A stretch of 20,491 nucleotides of DNA from Larix sibirica (Eukaryota; Streptophyta; Pinopsida; Pinales; Pinaceae): the NCBI GenBank assembly GCA_004151065.3, contig NWUY0300012663.1, positions 8,647-29,137 of the forward strand. Direction: 5' to 3'. Every line of letters begins with the position of its first letter. Positions within the stretch are counted from its first letter, which is position 1. The notes beneath the pieces are model-generated. The model was given only the letters and a program-made list of their open reading frames with translations, did not search any database and had not been told where the DNA came from. Positions 9,112-18,703 of this stretch are shown piece after piece. A program made the translations under genes and the position numbers.

Positions 9112-9335
9112 CTATCAAGTCCACTTGTGGTAGTGAATCACCAGCCAACTTTCCTTTGGATTTGAATGGGGAGTCAACTTAACGTTAAGTTAGAATTTCA
9201 TGTATATATCGTTATGCGTATTCCTATCAATTCCACTTGTGGTAGTGAAGCACCCAACGGACTATCTTTATGAATTTAGTGGGAGTTAATTTAACTTTTC
9301 TAATAGATACACATGAAAGATGTGAAATGGATATT
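9112..9335. repeat. Diverged tandem duplication, unit about 112 bp, upstream of the oxidoreductase gene
   Basis: Copy 1 starts at 9112 and copy 2 at 9224. Both open with CTATCAA, T or G variants, then TCCACTTGTGGTAGTGAA. Both continue with CACC, a TTTGAAT or TGAATTT block, GGGAGT and AACTT, then drift apart. CCACTTGTGG (9121-9130 and 9233-9242) is itself a short palindrome with an E-box-like CACTTG. Only copy 1 has the long AACTTAACGTTAAGTT palindrome and the TATATATC box. The duplication is seen directly; any regulatory effect is inferred. Confidence 0.7.
9201..9210 (-). promoter_or_regulatory. Candidate TATA box for the oxidoreductase gene
   Basis: On the minus strand this reads GATATATACA, about 290 bases before the preferred ATG at 8909. 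It lies inside the first copy of the tandem duplication. A perfect 16-base palindrome, AACTTAACGTTAAGTT, sits at 9176-9191, just downstream on the minus strand, where the transcription start would be expected. The position is plausible, but AT-rich DNA produces such matches by chance. Confidence 0.35.
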
Positions 9336-9339
9336 ATGC

Positions 9340-9940
9340 TCTAGAATGAGTAAAGTATTTTAGTTTTGTTGGTTGAATAAAGGAGGAGAGGGGAAAGCCA
9401 AACAAGTAAGCAAATACAATTATCTTGAAGTGAATAAACTATTAAGTTAGTGGAAGGCACGACTCTCTTGTTGTTGTTCTCGTTGGTATAAGGTTAGATG
9501 CAAGAGTATCATCAATTAAACAAAGTGACCCCAAGGAGGATGAAGACCAAACAAGATATCCAAGGTTGAAGAAAGCATAAAGATGCTATTGGGAATCACG
9601 AGGAGCCATGTAGCAAAGGTGAAATTGAAGTTGATACAATCAACTTTGATAGCTATGAAGCAAGCAAGTGTGGCTATAGAAAGAGAAGATTAGAGACACA
9701 AATGAGAAGTAATTCTTTTAGAAGTAGGTTAAAGAATTGAGAAGGTAAAATGTAGGCACCTAGGGCCTTTGTGTGGCTTCCATGGTAATCTAGATTATTT
9801 GGAGAATGAAATGAATGCAGTAATTAAATGGAAACAAACACAAATATTTTGCAGAAAGCACAGTAGTACAATAAAATCCAAATTCTATTAATGAATTGTC
9901 ACATCCTCATCAACCAATCCAACCAACAGAAGGGGNTGAA
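9340..9940. other. Spacer with no supported gene
   Basis: A/G-rich plus-strand sequence without a long ORF. The part at 9535-9700 has several codon-like stretches, but stops interrupt every frame. It forms the left flank of the LINE remnant. No target-site duplication matching the right flank of that LINE (after 13780) was found. Confidence 0.45.
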
Positions 9941-9943
9941 GGC

Positions 9944-10186
9944 ATAATGGATTCAGTTGTTAACCTAAGACAAACAGTCAGGGAGGGAGGGGATTCAGAT
10001 CACTTTCCTATCTTCATGGAGGTGGTGATGGCCTTGGATAAGCCTCCAATATCCTTCAAGTTTAACTCAACTTTGTTAGAGCATGGAGATTATAAATCTA
10101 TGGTTAAAAGTATTTGGATTTATTATGATGAAAATAGTAATGTTTCTGCAGGTATCCAGTTCCTTAATAATCTGAAAAGGTATTAA
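9944..10186 (+). pseudogene. LINE ORF2 fragment: C-terminal end of AP-type endonuclease and start of linker
   Basis: The translation contains GGDSDHFPIFMEV. The SDHFPI block is the hallmark C-terminal catalytic Asp-His segment of exonuclease-endonuclease-phosphatase domains of plant LINEs. The N-terminal catalytic residues of the domain are not present, marking the 5' truncation of the element. An undetermined base (9936) lies just before it. The frame stops at 10184-10186, where homologous proteins would continue into the alpha-helical linker. The linker resumes in another phase with basic sequence and the conserved W-x-x-KSR pattern near 10370. Confidence 0.75.
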
Positions 10187-10617
10187 GGACAGATCTATTA
10201 CTCGGGCAGTATACAGAAGGAAAGGGAAAGATCGGGAACTTAGAAGAATTGAAGATTTACTTGAACATTTTCATGACACTCATCGGGAAGGATTCCTCAC
10301 CTTGGAGATAAAGAGACAAGTGGTAGCTTTGGAGATCAGTAGAACCAAAATACTGGATGAAAATTAAGCAACTTGGAGACTTAAAAGTAGATCCATTTGG
10401 ATCCTGAAGGGGTATGACAATAAAAAATACTTCCATATTTTTTTTAAGCACAAGAAACACACCAATTCCTTGTGGAATTTAAGTGATGGGATTTAGGAAC
10501 CTTGTCAAAGATGGAGTCAATCACTTCAACAATCTCTACAAAGAACAGCAGGGGAGCCAAATTGGATAGATGATGGAATTAATTGAAGATATGCTTCCTT
10601 TGTTAATGAGGAACAAA

Positions 10618-11530
10618 ATTTAGAGCTGTTGGAGGAAGTCACACTTGAAGATATTAAAGTTGCAGTGCACTCCTTAGAGGAAGACAAAATTCCTACCATG
10701 GATGGTTGACCAGTAGAATTTTTTATTGGCTTCAATGATATTTTCGAAAGGGATTTTTTGTTTGTTATCGAGGAATCCAAACTCAATGGGAGAGTCTTAG
10801 CAACATTTAACTCTACCTTTATATATCTAATCCCTAAGGTGGATAATGTTAACATATGGGAGGAATTCAAGCCTATCTCCCTATGTAATTGTGTTTATAA
10901 GTTGATTTCCAAATTCATTGCTAGCAAGAAGAAGAATATTCTTATAGGATTAGTGTCTCAAGAACAATTTGATTTTCTAAAGGGTAGATAGATACATAAT
11001 GCCACAGGTATAGCTCAATAGGTTATGCATACATTAAAGCTTAAAAAGGTTCCAGCTGCTATCATTAAGGTGGACCTCTCCAAGGCTTATGACACGATTA
11101 ACTGGTTATTTTTAAGACTTGTGTTGCTACAGGTTGGATTTTAGAATCAGTTTGTTAATTGGGTCTTAGCTTGTGTTCAATATGTTTCTTTTGTTGTTTA
11201 GATTAATGGTTCTTCTTCATCCTTTATTATACCTGGAAGGGGGATGAGACAGGGTTGTCCCTTGGCTCCTCTCCTCTCTATTCTAGTTCTTAGGGGCCTA
11301 AGTAGAGCCATATCTCATGCAATATCAAATGGATCACTTAGAGGTATAAGAATTGGGGGCATTGTCTGAATTTATCATCTACTATTTGTTGATGACATTC
11401 TTTTGTTCCCTGATGGCTCTAGAAGGGACATTGAAAATTCAAAATCCATTTTATCTAATTTCTCATAAGCTGCATGGATGACCATTAATGATAGGAAATG
11501 CACTGTATCATTGTATGAATCTGGAACAGG
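10618..11530 (+). pseudogene. LINE ORF2 fragment: reverse transcriptase
   Basis: Successive RT blocks can be read in one phase with several stop codons. They include FIYLIPKVDNVN (about 10818), the FKPISLCNCVYKLISK segment (about 10866), KVDLSKAYDTINW with the first catalytic Asp at 11073-11075, GMRQGCPLAPLL (about 11241) and FVDD at 11385-11396 carrying the paired catalytic Asps. F/YxDD with the preceding GxRQGCPLSP-type block is diagnostic for plant non-LTR retrotransposons. Stops fall for example after FLKGR (10989-10991), after the GIAQ segment and after QVGF. The catalytic residues themselves are still legible, but the domain cannot be translated as one protein. Confidence 0.9.
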
Positions 11531-11649
11531 TTGATACTAACTAGATCAACTCAGTTTTAGATTTAGATGTTGTGGATGTTCAGGAAGGAATCGAGTATTT
11601 GGGACTTGTGCTAAATTCCAATGACTATCTGAGGTGGGATTGGGCCTAG

Positions 11650-11928
11650 TTGATAGGGAAGGTTGAGAAAAAAATTCAGAATTGGTGCAATAAGCAGCTT
11701 ACACATGGGGGAAGACTGATATTGGTAAACTCAATCTTGGAAGCAATTCTTATTTCTTGGACTACTTTAGCTTATGTTCCAATGGGTATCTTGGAACATA
11801 TAAGGAAAATGTGCTATAGTTTTATGTGGAAGGGGGATTTTGAAGGTAAATCCTATGCCTGGGAAGCTTGGGATAAACTTACTTTTCCTAAAGATATTGG
11901 AGGTTGGGGCCTGAAAAATCCTAAGTAG
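11650..11928 (+). pseudogene. LINE ORF2 fragment: region after reverse transcriptase
   Basis: This 92-codon frame, in a different phase from the RT, reads KIQNWCNKQLTHGGRLILVN, then WTTLAYVPMGILEHIRK, FMWKG and WDKLTFPKDIGGWGLKNPK. These blocks (W-x-x-K-x-L-S-x-GGR-x-x-L, then F-x-W, then CxPKxxGGLGx) form the conserved stretch between RT and zinc finger in plant LINE ORF2 proteins. Related sequence goes on after the stop at 11926-11928 (KELVAKGIWRIL). This is a clear remnant with no function of its own. Confidence 0.85.
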
Positions 11929-12493
11929 TTTTCTAAGGAATTAGTGGCAAAGGGGATTTGGAGAATTTTGAATAATGATGGACTATGGGTAAAAGTTGTC
12001 TACCAAAAATATATTCACCCCATTAATATTGAGGAATGGTGAACAAGACTCATGAAAAATCCACTGGAAATGTGTCATCTATATGGAGGGCTCTTCTAAT
12101 AATTTGTTATTTGATAGGTTCATGGTTAGTTTGGAGAATTAGAAATGGAAGAAGTTTGTATATTAGATATGATCCATAGATTGGAAGTATAGCTCATAGG
12201 CTCCCAAATCATATGATCGGTGATCTTAGAGATTAAGGAAATTTTTTCCTATCCCGGGTGGGGGATAGAATTAATTCCACTCCTCTGACTCAAATTTGGT
12301 TAATGTTGAGGACTTGGATTTTGAGGTAGATGATATAAATATATGGAATAGATATATCAAAAGTCTCCAAGATCATCACATTTATTTGGTGGACAGAGTG
12401 AATTATTTGGTATGGTCCAGGAATGAATATGAAGTGTCTTACAATCCTAAGCTGGGATACAAAGTTTTGAGAGAGTAAGAAGACCATCCTGAG

Positions 12494-12778
12494 GTGCCAT
12501 GGTGGATTCCAGTTATCTGGAAACTGAATTTCCCTTTAAAAGTAAAGCTATTTATGTGGCTTGTATTAAAAAAGAAATTTATTGTTTGGGAGGTAATGAT
12601 AAGGAGTTTCTGGATTGGACCAGGTAGGTGTCCCCTTTGTAAGGAAAATAATGAGGATATAGATCACATTTTTATCACTTGTCCATACATCAAGAGTATG
12701 TGGACACTAGCATCACATGTAACAAGGGTAAGTTTCATCTGGAATGGTCTGCATCTACAGGAAGTATTTAAAAATTAG
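12494..12778 (+). pseudogene. LINE ORF2 fragment: zinc-binding domain (zf-RVT type)
   Basis: The translation has WIPVIWKLNFPLKVKLFMWL followed by RCPLCKENNEDIDHIFITCP. The CX2C and HX4C pairs are those of the zinc-binding domain next to the reverse transcriptase in plant LINEs. The upstream W-x-x-P-x-K-V-K-x-F-x-W signature is also intact. The frame is open for 94 codons and ends at a stop within sequence that would lead to the RNase H domain. It is in the same phase as the RNase H fragment that follows, so the last part of ORF2 kept its phase although several stops have arisen. Confidence 0.85.
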
Positions 12779-12823
12779 ATATCTAATGATTTATATAAAG
12801 AGTATAAAACTTTATTTGCGTTA

Positions 12824-13495
12824 ATGATTTGGGGGTCTTGGTTAGCAAGGAACATGGCCATATTTGATGAAATATATTTGGCACCAACGCATTATGTATC
12901 CAAAATTTTGGCCATCCTTAGACTCTTTCCACATAATGGAGGTACCCCTAAAGTTAGAAGGTTGGTGGACGAAGTGATAGATAGATCCATCTGTTGGGCC
13001 TTTTTTTATGGTGCATCTCAGGGAGATCCAGCCATTGGGGGTGCAAGAGGTACAATATATTTGATATACCATCATTGGTATAAGTTTAAAGCAAGTTTGG
13101 GGCATATTACTAATATTGGAGCATAATCGAAGGCTTTAAAAGTGACCATGTCATTATCTCTTTCAAAAGGTACTAGACAACTACATATCTTTGGAGATTC
13201 GAAACTAGTAGTGGATTGGATGAGGCTGAAAAGAGCACCGAAGAACGTCTTTCTAGTAGCCATTTATGAAGAATTGATACAACTTTTAGGCCTATTCCAA
13301 AATATCATCTTCCAACTCATATACCGATAGAGGAATGTACAGGATGGCCAATTATCCAAGAAGGGTCTACTGATGGAAGGGGGCAATTACTTTCAATGGG
13401 AACAAACCAATGAGAATATTATGGAGCTAGATCCTGGTCCATTTCCTCTTCGAGAGCAGGGGAATCATCCTAGGTTTGAGTCCTTCTCCAGATGA
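12824..13495 (+). pseudogene. LINE ORF2 fragment: C-terminal RNase H, catalytically broken
   Basis: From about 12985 the translation follows RNase H of plant LINEs: SICWAFFYGASQGDPAIGGARG, then ITNIGA-stop-SKALKVTMSLSLSKG, LHIFGDSKLVVDWM, then RNVQDGQLSKKG and the tail LREQGNHPRFESFSR. The first catalytic Asp, expected in FDGA, is Tyr (FYGA). The catalytic Glu, expected in N-x-A-E, is replaced by a TAA. The Asp in GDS remains. A further stop precedes RNVQ, and the A-D expected there reads D-G. The ORF2 stop is TGA at 13493-13495. The losses show long neutral decay. Confidence 0.85.
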
Positions 13496-13780
13496 AAGAA
13501 TGGAACATCAAAATTTTAATATTTAGATCTTCCTTTTAATTGTTATAATATGTTTTGTGAAAACAACAGGTTAATATCTTTCACATTTTAGGTGAAGATA
13601 TGTTTTTGGTTTAATCTATACTACAGTAACAGTCTCAAGTTAAATTTTGAAGGCATGTTTCATGACTATAATTCTGATGCAACTTCCAAAGAATGCTTGA
13701 CAAGGAACTGATATGCCTCTAAAGAACGTGATTTGTTATAATATAATAAATTGCAAATATTTTTCCAAGGAAAAAAAAAA

Positions 13781-14231
13781 GTAAGTACTTTCTTTATAAT
13801 TATAGTATGGGAGATAAAGTATGACATAATCATCTATATGTTATCACTCTAATTTTTTATTTATATAGATCATGACCCTAAATTATATCCAAATTTTACC
13901 TTGAGCATTGCATAAGTTATTAGGATTCATATGCTATTTATAAATTATACCATTGTATAATACCATGGATGAAGAATTTAATTTGTAACTCAAAATTTTA
14001 AACTTATTGTAAGGATAGTAGTATACTTTTAAAAAGGATTTATTTAGAGTTATAGTATTTTTTTCCTAACTAGTCTCCCTTCATAGATCACATTCTAAAT
14101 ATTTTAATTTAGCACATAAGTAACACACCTAATCAATTTTCCTGAAAGGGTTTTTGGTCTAAATACAAGTTAATGTAGATATTCAAAATATTTTTTATTA
14201 TTTTTAACAACAACACCATTTACAACAAAAA
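13781..14231. other. AT-rich spacer between the two LINE copies
   Basis: Very AT-rich sequence without ORFs or recognisable elements. Its right end holds the left copy of the target-site duplication of the second LINE. Confidence 0.5.
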
Positions 14232-14241
14232 CATCATCATA

Positions 14242-14649
14242 CCCGGGTTGGCAGGTGCAGGTGGAGTCATCCTCGACTCCATGGGGAACAACCAGAGAAA
14301 TTTTTCCTGGGGTATTGGAAGAAAGTCTAATAATGAAGCTGAATGGCTTGGTCTTATCAAAGGTTTGGAACTCGCTAGAGATTTGGGAATTGAGACTCTA
14401 GTAGTTTTAGGGGACTCACTTATAATCACTAGGGAAGCTAGATCAATCGTCAAGAATAGGAAAAGTCCCTCCTCCAAGATGCACTCTCTTCTCTTCAGTA
14501 TATTCAAGGAATTCAAAGACATCATTTTTTTCCATATCTTGAGAGATCTCAACAGGCAGGCGGACATCATGGCAAATCTTGGCGTCAAGCTTAGTTATGG
14601 TACTCTTGATTGTGGTCATGCTTATTCTGAAAATGTTTGGATACCCTAA
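14242..14649 (+). pseudogene. LINE ORF2 C-terminal fragment: intact-looking RNase H without its first catalytic residue
   Basis: The translation begins PGLAGAGGVILDS, the block that follows the first catalytic Asp in plant LINE RNase H domains (normally FDGAS-x-x-N-PG), so truncation removed that residue and everything upstream. NNEAEWLGLIKGLELARDLG gives the catalytic Glu and LVVLGDSLIITRE the second Asp. RDLNRQADIMANLG is the final R-x-x-N-x-x-AD-x-x-A block. The protein stops at TAA 14647-14649. It is clearly a different family from the RNase H at 12985-13495, with different spacing and sequence around every motif. There is no start codon for independent expression other than non-ATG codons. 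Confidence 0.85.
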
Positions 14650-14910
14650 TGTTGGCTCCTCCCACCATGGACCGAAGGCCTCTCTTTCAATATTGGACTT
14701 CACAAATTTTAATAGATATGTTCAAAGTATTCTTGGGATTCTAATAAAGCCGTGCTCCTCCTATCTTCCCTGGATCCTCACATCACTCCTCCTTAATTAT
14801 GCCAGTCTATTTTATCAGCGCTAGGTGGTTGGCATGCGTAGAACTAGCTTGATCTTAAATAGTGAAAGGATGGTTGTCCTCCTCACTCACCTCATAATTC
14901 TTGGAATCCC

Positions 14911-15600
14911 TTGTTACGGTCTGTCTTCTGCTGCGATTGCAACATCGTCATATATGCTTGGAGAGAGGGTTTTCTAATCTCTATGGTTTTCCATTTCTCT
15001 GGTTCTCCTTCTCAGGAAGGCAGTGAGGCTTTCTCGAGATGCATTCATTGTAGTAAACCCCTCAGAAACTCTCCTGGAGCAAGCAATTGGCCTATTATGC
15101 CTGATGAAATGGATATTGGTGTGGAAATGGAGGATGAGCATGATATCTCCTCGGTGGTCGGTCTTCGTCACAAGCATGATGGTTCAACGTGGGCTCAGGC
15201 TTCTGGACAAAAGCATGGCAGGGAGCATGATTTTGGGGTGATTATGGAACATTTTCACGATTTGGAAAGTCAGGTTCGGCTTATAAGAAATGAAAATCTT
15301 GGATTTAAACGAGCTCTAACTCGTCTCTTTACTCTGGCTCATGCGACCCACCTGGAGGTTAAGCATCATAACAAGAAAATTGATGAGAAGGTCGAACTGT
15401 TGGAAGAAACTCTTGGGCCTCTCTACCCTCACAAGACAGGCAAGAATGCTCACTCTGAGGATGTTAGCAGCAAGTTGGAAGTTCTTGATAGGAACTTGGA
15501 CAATATTAAAGAAGACATGGCCCAAGCTGGCTTGCACATTGCCAACAACGCTGGAAAGATTGGGTTTGCAAAACCCGACGGTGATGTTCTGAATATCTGA
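14911..15600 (+). CDS. Unrecognised open frame in the LINE 3' tail, helix-rich
   Basis: The frame is open for 229 codons from a TTG at 14911. The first ATG is at 14983, giving 205 codons, and the stop is TGA at 15598-15600. A short hydrophobic start is followed by CIHC (one CX2C pair only), then an acidic region (MDIGVEMEDEHD) and a His-rich part. From about residue 110 come long heptad-like helices (HFHDLESQVRLIRNENL, KIDEKVELLEETLG, KLEVLDRNLDNIKEDMAQ) typical of coiled coils. No known domain is recognised. It lies between the RNase H stop and poly(A) of one insertion, separated from RNase H by several stops in the same phase. It may be a third LINE ORF, an ORF1-like coiled-coil protein, or host sequence carried along by the LINE. 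Expression is unproven. Confidence 0.45.
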   Translation: MLRSVFCCDCNIVIYAWREGFLISMVFHFSGSPSQEGSEAFSRCIHCSKPLRNSPGASNWPIMPDEMDIGVEMEDEHDISSVVGLRHKHDGSTWAQASGQKHGREHDFGVIMEHFHDLESQVRLIRNENLGFKRALTRLFTLAHATHLEVKHHNKKIDEKVELLEETLGPLYPHKTGKNAHSEDVSSKLEVLDRNLDNIKEDMAQAGLHIANNAGKIGFAKPDGDVLNI

Positions 15601-16001
15601 TTGCGCTTGCTGTTCTGAAGGATGTCTATTCCCATTTTTGGTCTCACTTTGCTCTTATCTATGTCTTTCCTGTTTTGGTTTACTCAAGTTTGGATGCTCC
15701 TACGTTTTTATGCAACATTTTGTTTTCTAGAAAATTACAGATTACAACTCTTTTGTATAAGTTAAGTCCTTCGATATGTTCTTCTTTTGCTTATACCTTC
15801 TCGGAAAATTTGTAAGGTGCTACAGCACTCATAGACTAGGGAAATTCCATAGCAGCTATAAGCTTGTTAAGGACAAACAAGGTGTGACGGATCCCTTCCT
15901 TTTATGGGAGCAATCCTTCTGCTTTTATATGTAATTTCCATTTTTCTATATAATCAAAGCTACTCAATCGTTTCTGTCAAAAAAAAAAAACCATCATCAT
16001 A

Positions 16002-17600
16002 AAAGATTTCATAACCGTGATCAGTTTAAACTAAATTGCATAGCATTCAGATTGAAAAACAATTAAAACCTGGCTCAAAACAGATAGGAAATCATCTTCA
16101 GATAATAAGTCTCCAAGATGAAATTTACAAAGCACGTCTTCAAACTTTCAGTATATGATTCTTGACTTCATACAACTCTCAGCCTCACGGACTAGAATCT
16201 CCTATAATTACATTTGAAATCATAAACTAAATAGAGAATGCCTTAACTGACTGTTACAAATTTTTTGGAACAAATATTTAAAAATAAACAAAATCTCAAA
16301 TTATTGCCCGAATTCTGAGTTAGCCTTTTGAGATTTAGTGAACACCTTCAAATTTGGACTTAACAGTTGAATCTAATCTTCGTAACTAATTCACTTCTTC
16401 GATATATTGACCAAAAGATGCTCTGTCACTGGAATTGTGCCTTTGAGTTTGGGATTGATTTTGATCCAATGATTCTCTTACCTTAAAATTAGGAGTTGAA
16501 TACTAGCTCTTTAAACTTGAAGCTAGTCCTTAGCATAAGATTCTGGAAATAATCATATTATTTGCCTGAATATCTGGAATTAATCCCTGACCTAATGTTT
16601 TAGAACCTAGGAATGCTCTGGATTATTAATCGCTTGTTGATTTCATTCACCAAATCTGGAAATGCACAACATGGAGATCAACTCGATTCGGTGATATGAC
16701 TCAAAACAAAGAGCATGTTGTAACTAACTAGCCACCTGTACCTTAGTTGTCTTCCTGCTTTGGAGGGATTGAAATCAATTTATACCTTTTGATGCCAAAA
16801 ACTATCTCCAGCGACTTTCATAACCAACCAACTATTGGTTAAGTGTGCTTAACTTCATCCTCCTCAAGCAATTTTCTATGCGCATTTGCAATTATTATTT
16901 CCCATCTTCTTTAGAACCCGGGCTGTAAATTCAAGACTTTTGAGAAGCTTTAAAAGTAACAAATGGTTAACAATTTCAAAGAAAATGAAAACCCAGAGAA
17001 ATGAAAGACATCAAATCCTTAGCATTTGAATGCTTTGTTGTTTGGACATTCTTTCAACATATGCGAGCTTGGAAGCTCCTTGCCCTCATTCCACTAACAA
17101 AAACTAATAGATGATCAAAAGAAACTTCTATATTCACTTCATCGGAACTCATTTAAACAATCCATTTGATATTTGTCAGCATTAACTTGCACAATATTCA
17201 TCTGTGATGTTGGCGTGAACGACCTCCATTGGCAGCGACAAAAATCGACTTGAAACCTGTGCACTCAGGCTCGGGAACTTTTGCACCCGCTTCTCAAGCT
17301 TCCTTTTAATATATTTTGTGTTTGGGACTTTATCCCACATGAATGGAGACAAAAATCCTTTTATTTTTTATATCCATCGATGTATACATACTCTAGTGAT
17401 GTGTAGTGCACAAGAAATTATGTGGGCTCTTACTATTTTAGGATTGTATACATGTTTGCAGTGACGGTTGCTTGGGTTGGACACTTGTGGAGAAAATGGC
17501 CTTGGGAAAGGAGAAACGAACCGTCCTTTTACTAAAATTTATACCCTTAATTCACCTATAATATATGGCAAAAGAAACTTAAAGGGTTAAAAAGACAAAG
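16002..17600. other. AT-rich spacer with no supported gene
   Basis: Neither strand shows a long ORF or domain-like translation. Around 17320-17345 there is GGGACTTTATCCCACAT, similar to the T-rich GGGACT/TCCCACAT motif common near plant repeats, but no element boundary can be drawn. Confidence 0.45.
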
Positions 17601-17610
17601 GATTATTTTA

Positions 17611-17741
17611 TAATAATCATTTTGGTTTTTTTCTTTTTCTCTTTTTTAAATAAAGATTATTATTTTAAAACAAAAAGGTAAAAAGACTTTTTATTTATTT
17701 TAAAATAATAATAGTTATTAAAAGAAAAAGAAAATGATAAT
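17611..17741. repeat. Nested AT-rich inverted repeat
   Basis: ATTATTATTTTAAAA (17656-17670) is exactly complementary to 17698-17712, a perfect 15-bp stem. Inside lies a small TAAAAAG/CTTTTTA hairpin centred at 17686. Outside, TAATAATCATTTT...CTTTTTCT (17611-17640) pairs imperfectly with AAAAGAAAAAGAAAATGATAAT (17719-17740). It may be a small MITE-like foldback element or simply low-complexity DNA. Confidence 0.6.
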
Positions 17742-18590
17742 ACCCAAGTAAACTTAGGGGAAAATTTACAGATGTATAAGGGTTTGGTAAAATGAATAGT
17801 TATATCGGCAAACAAAGAGAATCAAGGCCAAATATATATATTATAAATTGATCCGGATGGAGGTTTGAGGCCATAAGGAGAATTGGCCAAGATGACTAAA
17901 ACATTCATGGTTTTGGAAAAAATGCTAGTGAATTTTCTGGCAGCGAAAATTGGAGTCCCTCTTTACATGTGCGCTGTTGGAATGTAAAAATTTTATGGGG
18001 GTAGATTCTGGTACCAACATCTAGCTCTGGCTGGGGATGGAATCCTCCATGCAAGGCTCTAAGAACATATAGACCAAGTGTCTTTTCCTATCCATCTCTG
18101 CAAGTTGTAACAATACTCTGCTTACCATTCACTGAAAACCGAAAATTGCAATATGTGCTATCATGTACCAGTGCTCCATTGGGCTGGAGTCTTTATTCTA
18201 CTATCTAATGGAAGTCGATACAACTGCTTTACTGGAAAAAAATCCATGAAATTCACACTAGAAATGAAATGCTCGAGAAGCGAGCTTATTTATTTACACC
18301 TCTTACACTAACTAGCTCAACTCTTGATCAAGTGAAAACAAATTTATAGTTTAACCATCCAAGCAATTGACTGACTAACTAGACTTCTCGAACATGCTTT
18401 GTCCGAACAGAATTTTTAAAATCAAACAACAATTGATCATAAAATTGGACTTTACACTTGCAATGAGACCAAAGCAGAAGATTGGGATTGATGAACTCCT
18501 CTAAATATGTAGCGATGGGATCATAGAATTCATGACGAATTACCTCTTCCTACTACTTGAAAAGGATAGGTTGTTTGTAAGAATTTTTTG
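17742..18590. other. Spacer with no supported gene
   Basis: No long ORFs on either strand. The right part (from about 18460) lies downstream of the gag frame on the minus strand and may be the decayed continuation of that element, but no protease, RT or integrase motif is visible. Confidence 0.45.
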
Positions 18591-18593
18591 CTC

Positions 18594-18641
18594 CATGAAT
18601 GATACCAAGTTTCTGCTCATGAATGATACCAAGTTTCAACT
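18594..18641. repeat. 24-base tandem duplication
   Basis: CATGAATGATACCAAGTTTC followed by TGCT (18594-18617) is repeated at 18618-18641 with CAACT-like variation only at its end. The unit is a multiple of three. It lies about 65 bases past the gag stop on the minus strand. Confidence 0.85.
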
Positions 18642-18703
18642 CTGTTGAGCCCATTCTGTTTGATGTTTTTCAGGAACCGAAGCTGGTTGATTTATGAATT
18701 GTA

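Larger units (their letters stand above)
9940..13780 (+). mobile_element. Old 5'-truncated LINE (plant L1-like non-LTR retrotransposon)
   Basis: Parts appear in the canonical ORF2 order: end of the endonuclease (about 9944-10050), linker with the conserved W..KSR..W segment (about 10370-10470), reverse transcriptase (10618-11530), thumb and downstream region (11650-12060), CX2C/HX4C zinc finger (12494-12778) and RNase H (about 12985-13495). The ORF2 stop is TGA at 13493-13495. A 3' UTR follows, with AATAAA at 13745-13750 and A10 at 13771-13780, placed as in a processed LINE transcript. ORF1 and most of the endonuclease are missing. Reading phase changes at least three times and stop codons are frequent, so the copy is dead. 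It lies in the same left-to-right orientation as the second LINE. Confidence 0.9.
14242..15991 (+). mobile_element. Second, younger 5'-truncated LINE insertion with poly(A) and flanking repeat
   Basis: The insert starts abruptly inside an RNase H domain and ends in A12 (15979-15990). CATCATCATA occurs directly on both sides (14232-14241 and 15992-16001), as expected for target-primed reverse transcription. The flanks joined across the insert read as continuous AT-rich DNA. The repeat is partly a CAT trinucleotide run, so chance similarity is possible. The RNase H frame has no stop, unlike the neighbouring older copy. The sequence between the RNase H stop (14649) and the poly(A) is about 1.3 kb, long for a plant LINE 3' UTR, and contains an open frame. 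Confidence 0.75.

Noticed and set aside
13745-13780. A10 run considered as an unrelated homopolymer
   Set aside because: Kept as the likely LINE poly(A) because AATAAA lies 20 bases upstream; however no target duplication was found, so the assignment is moderate.
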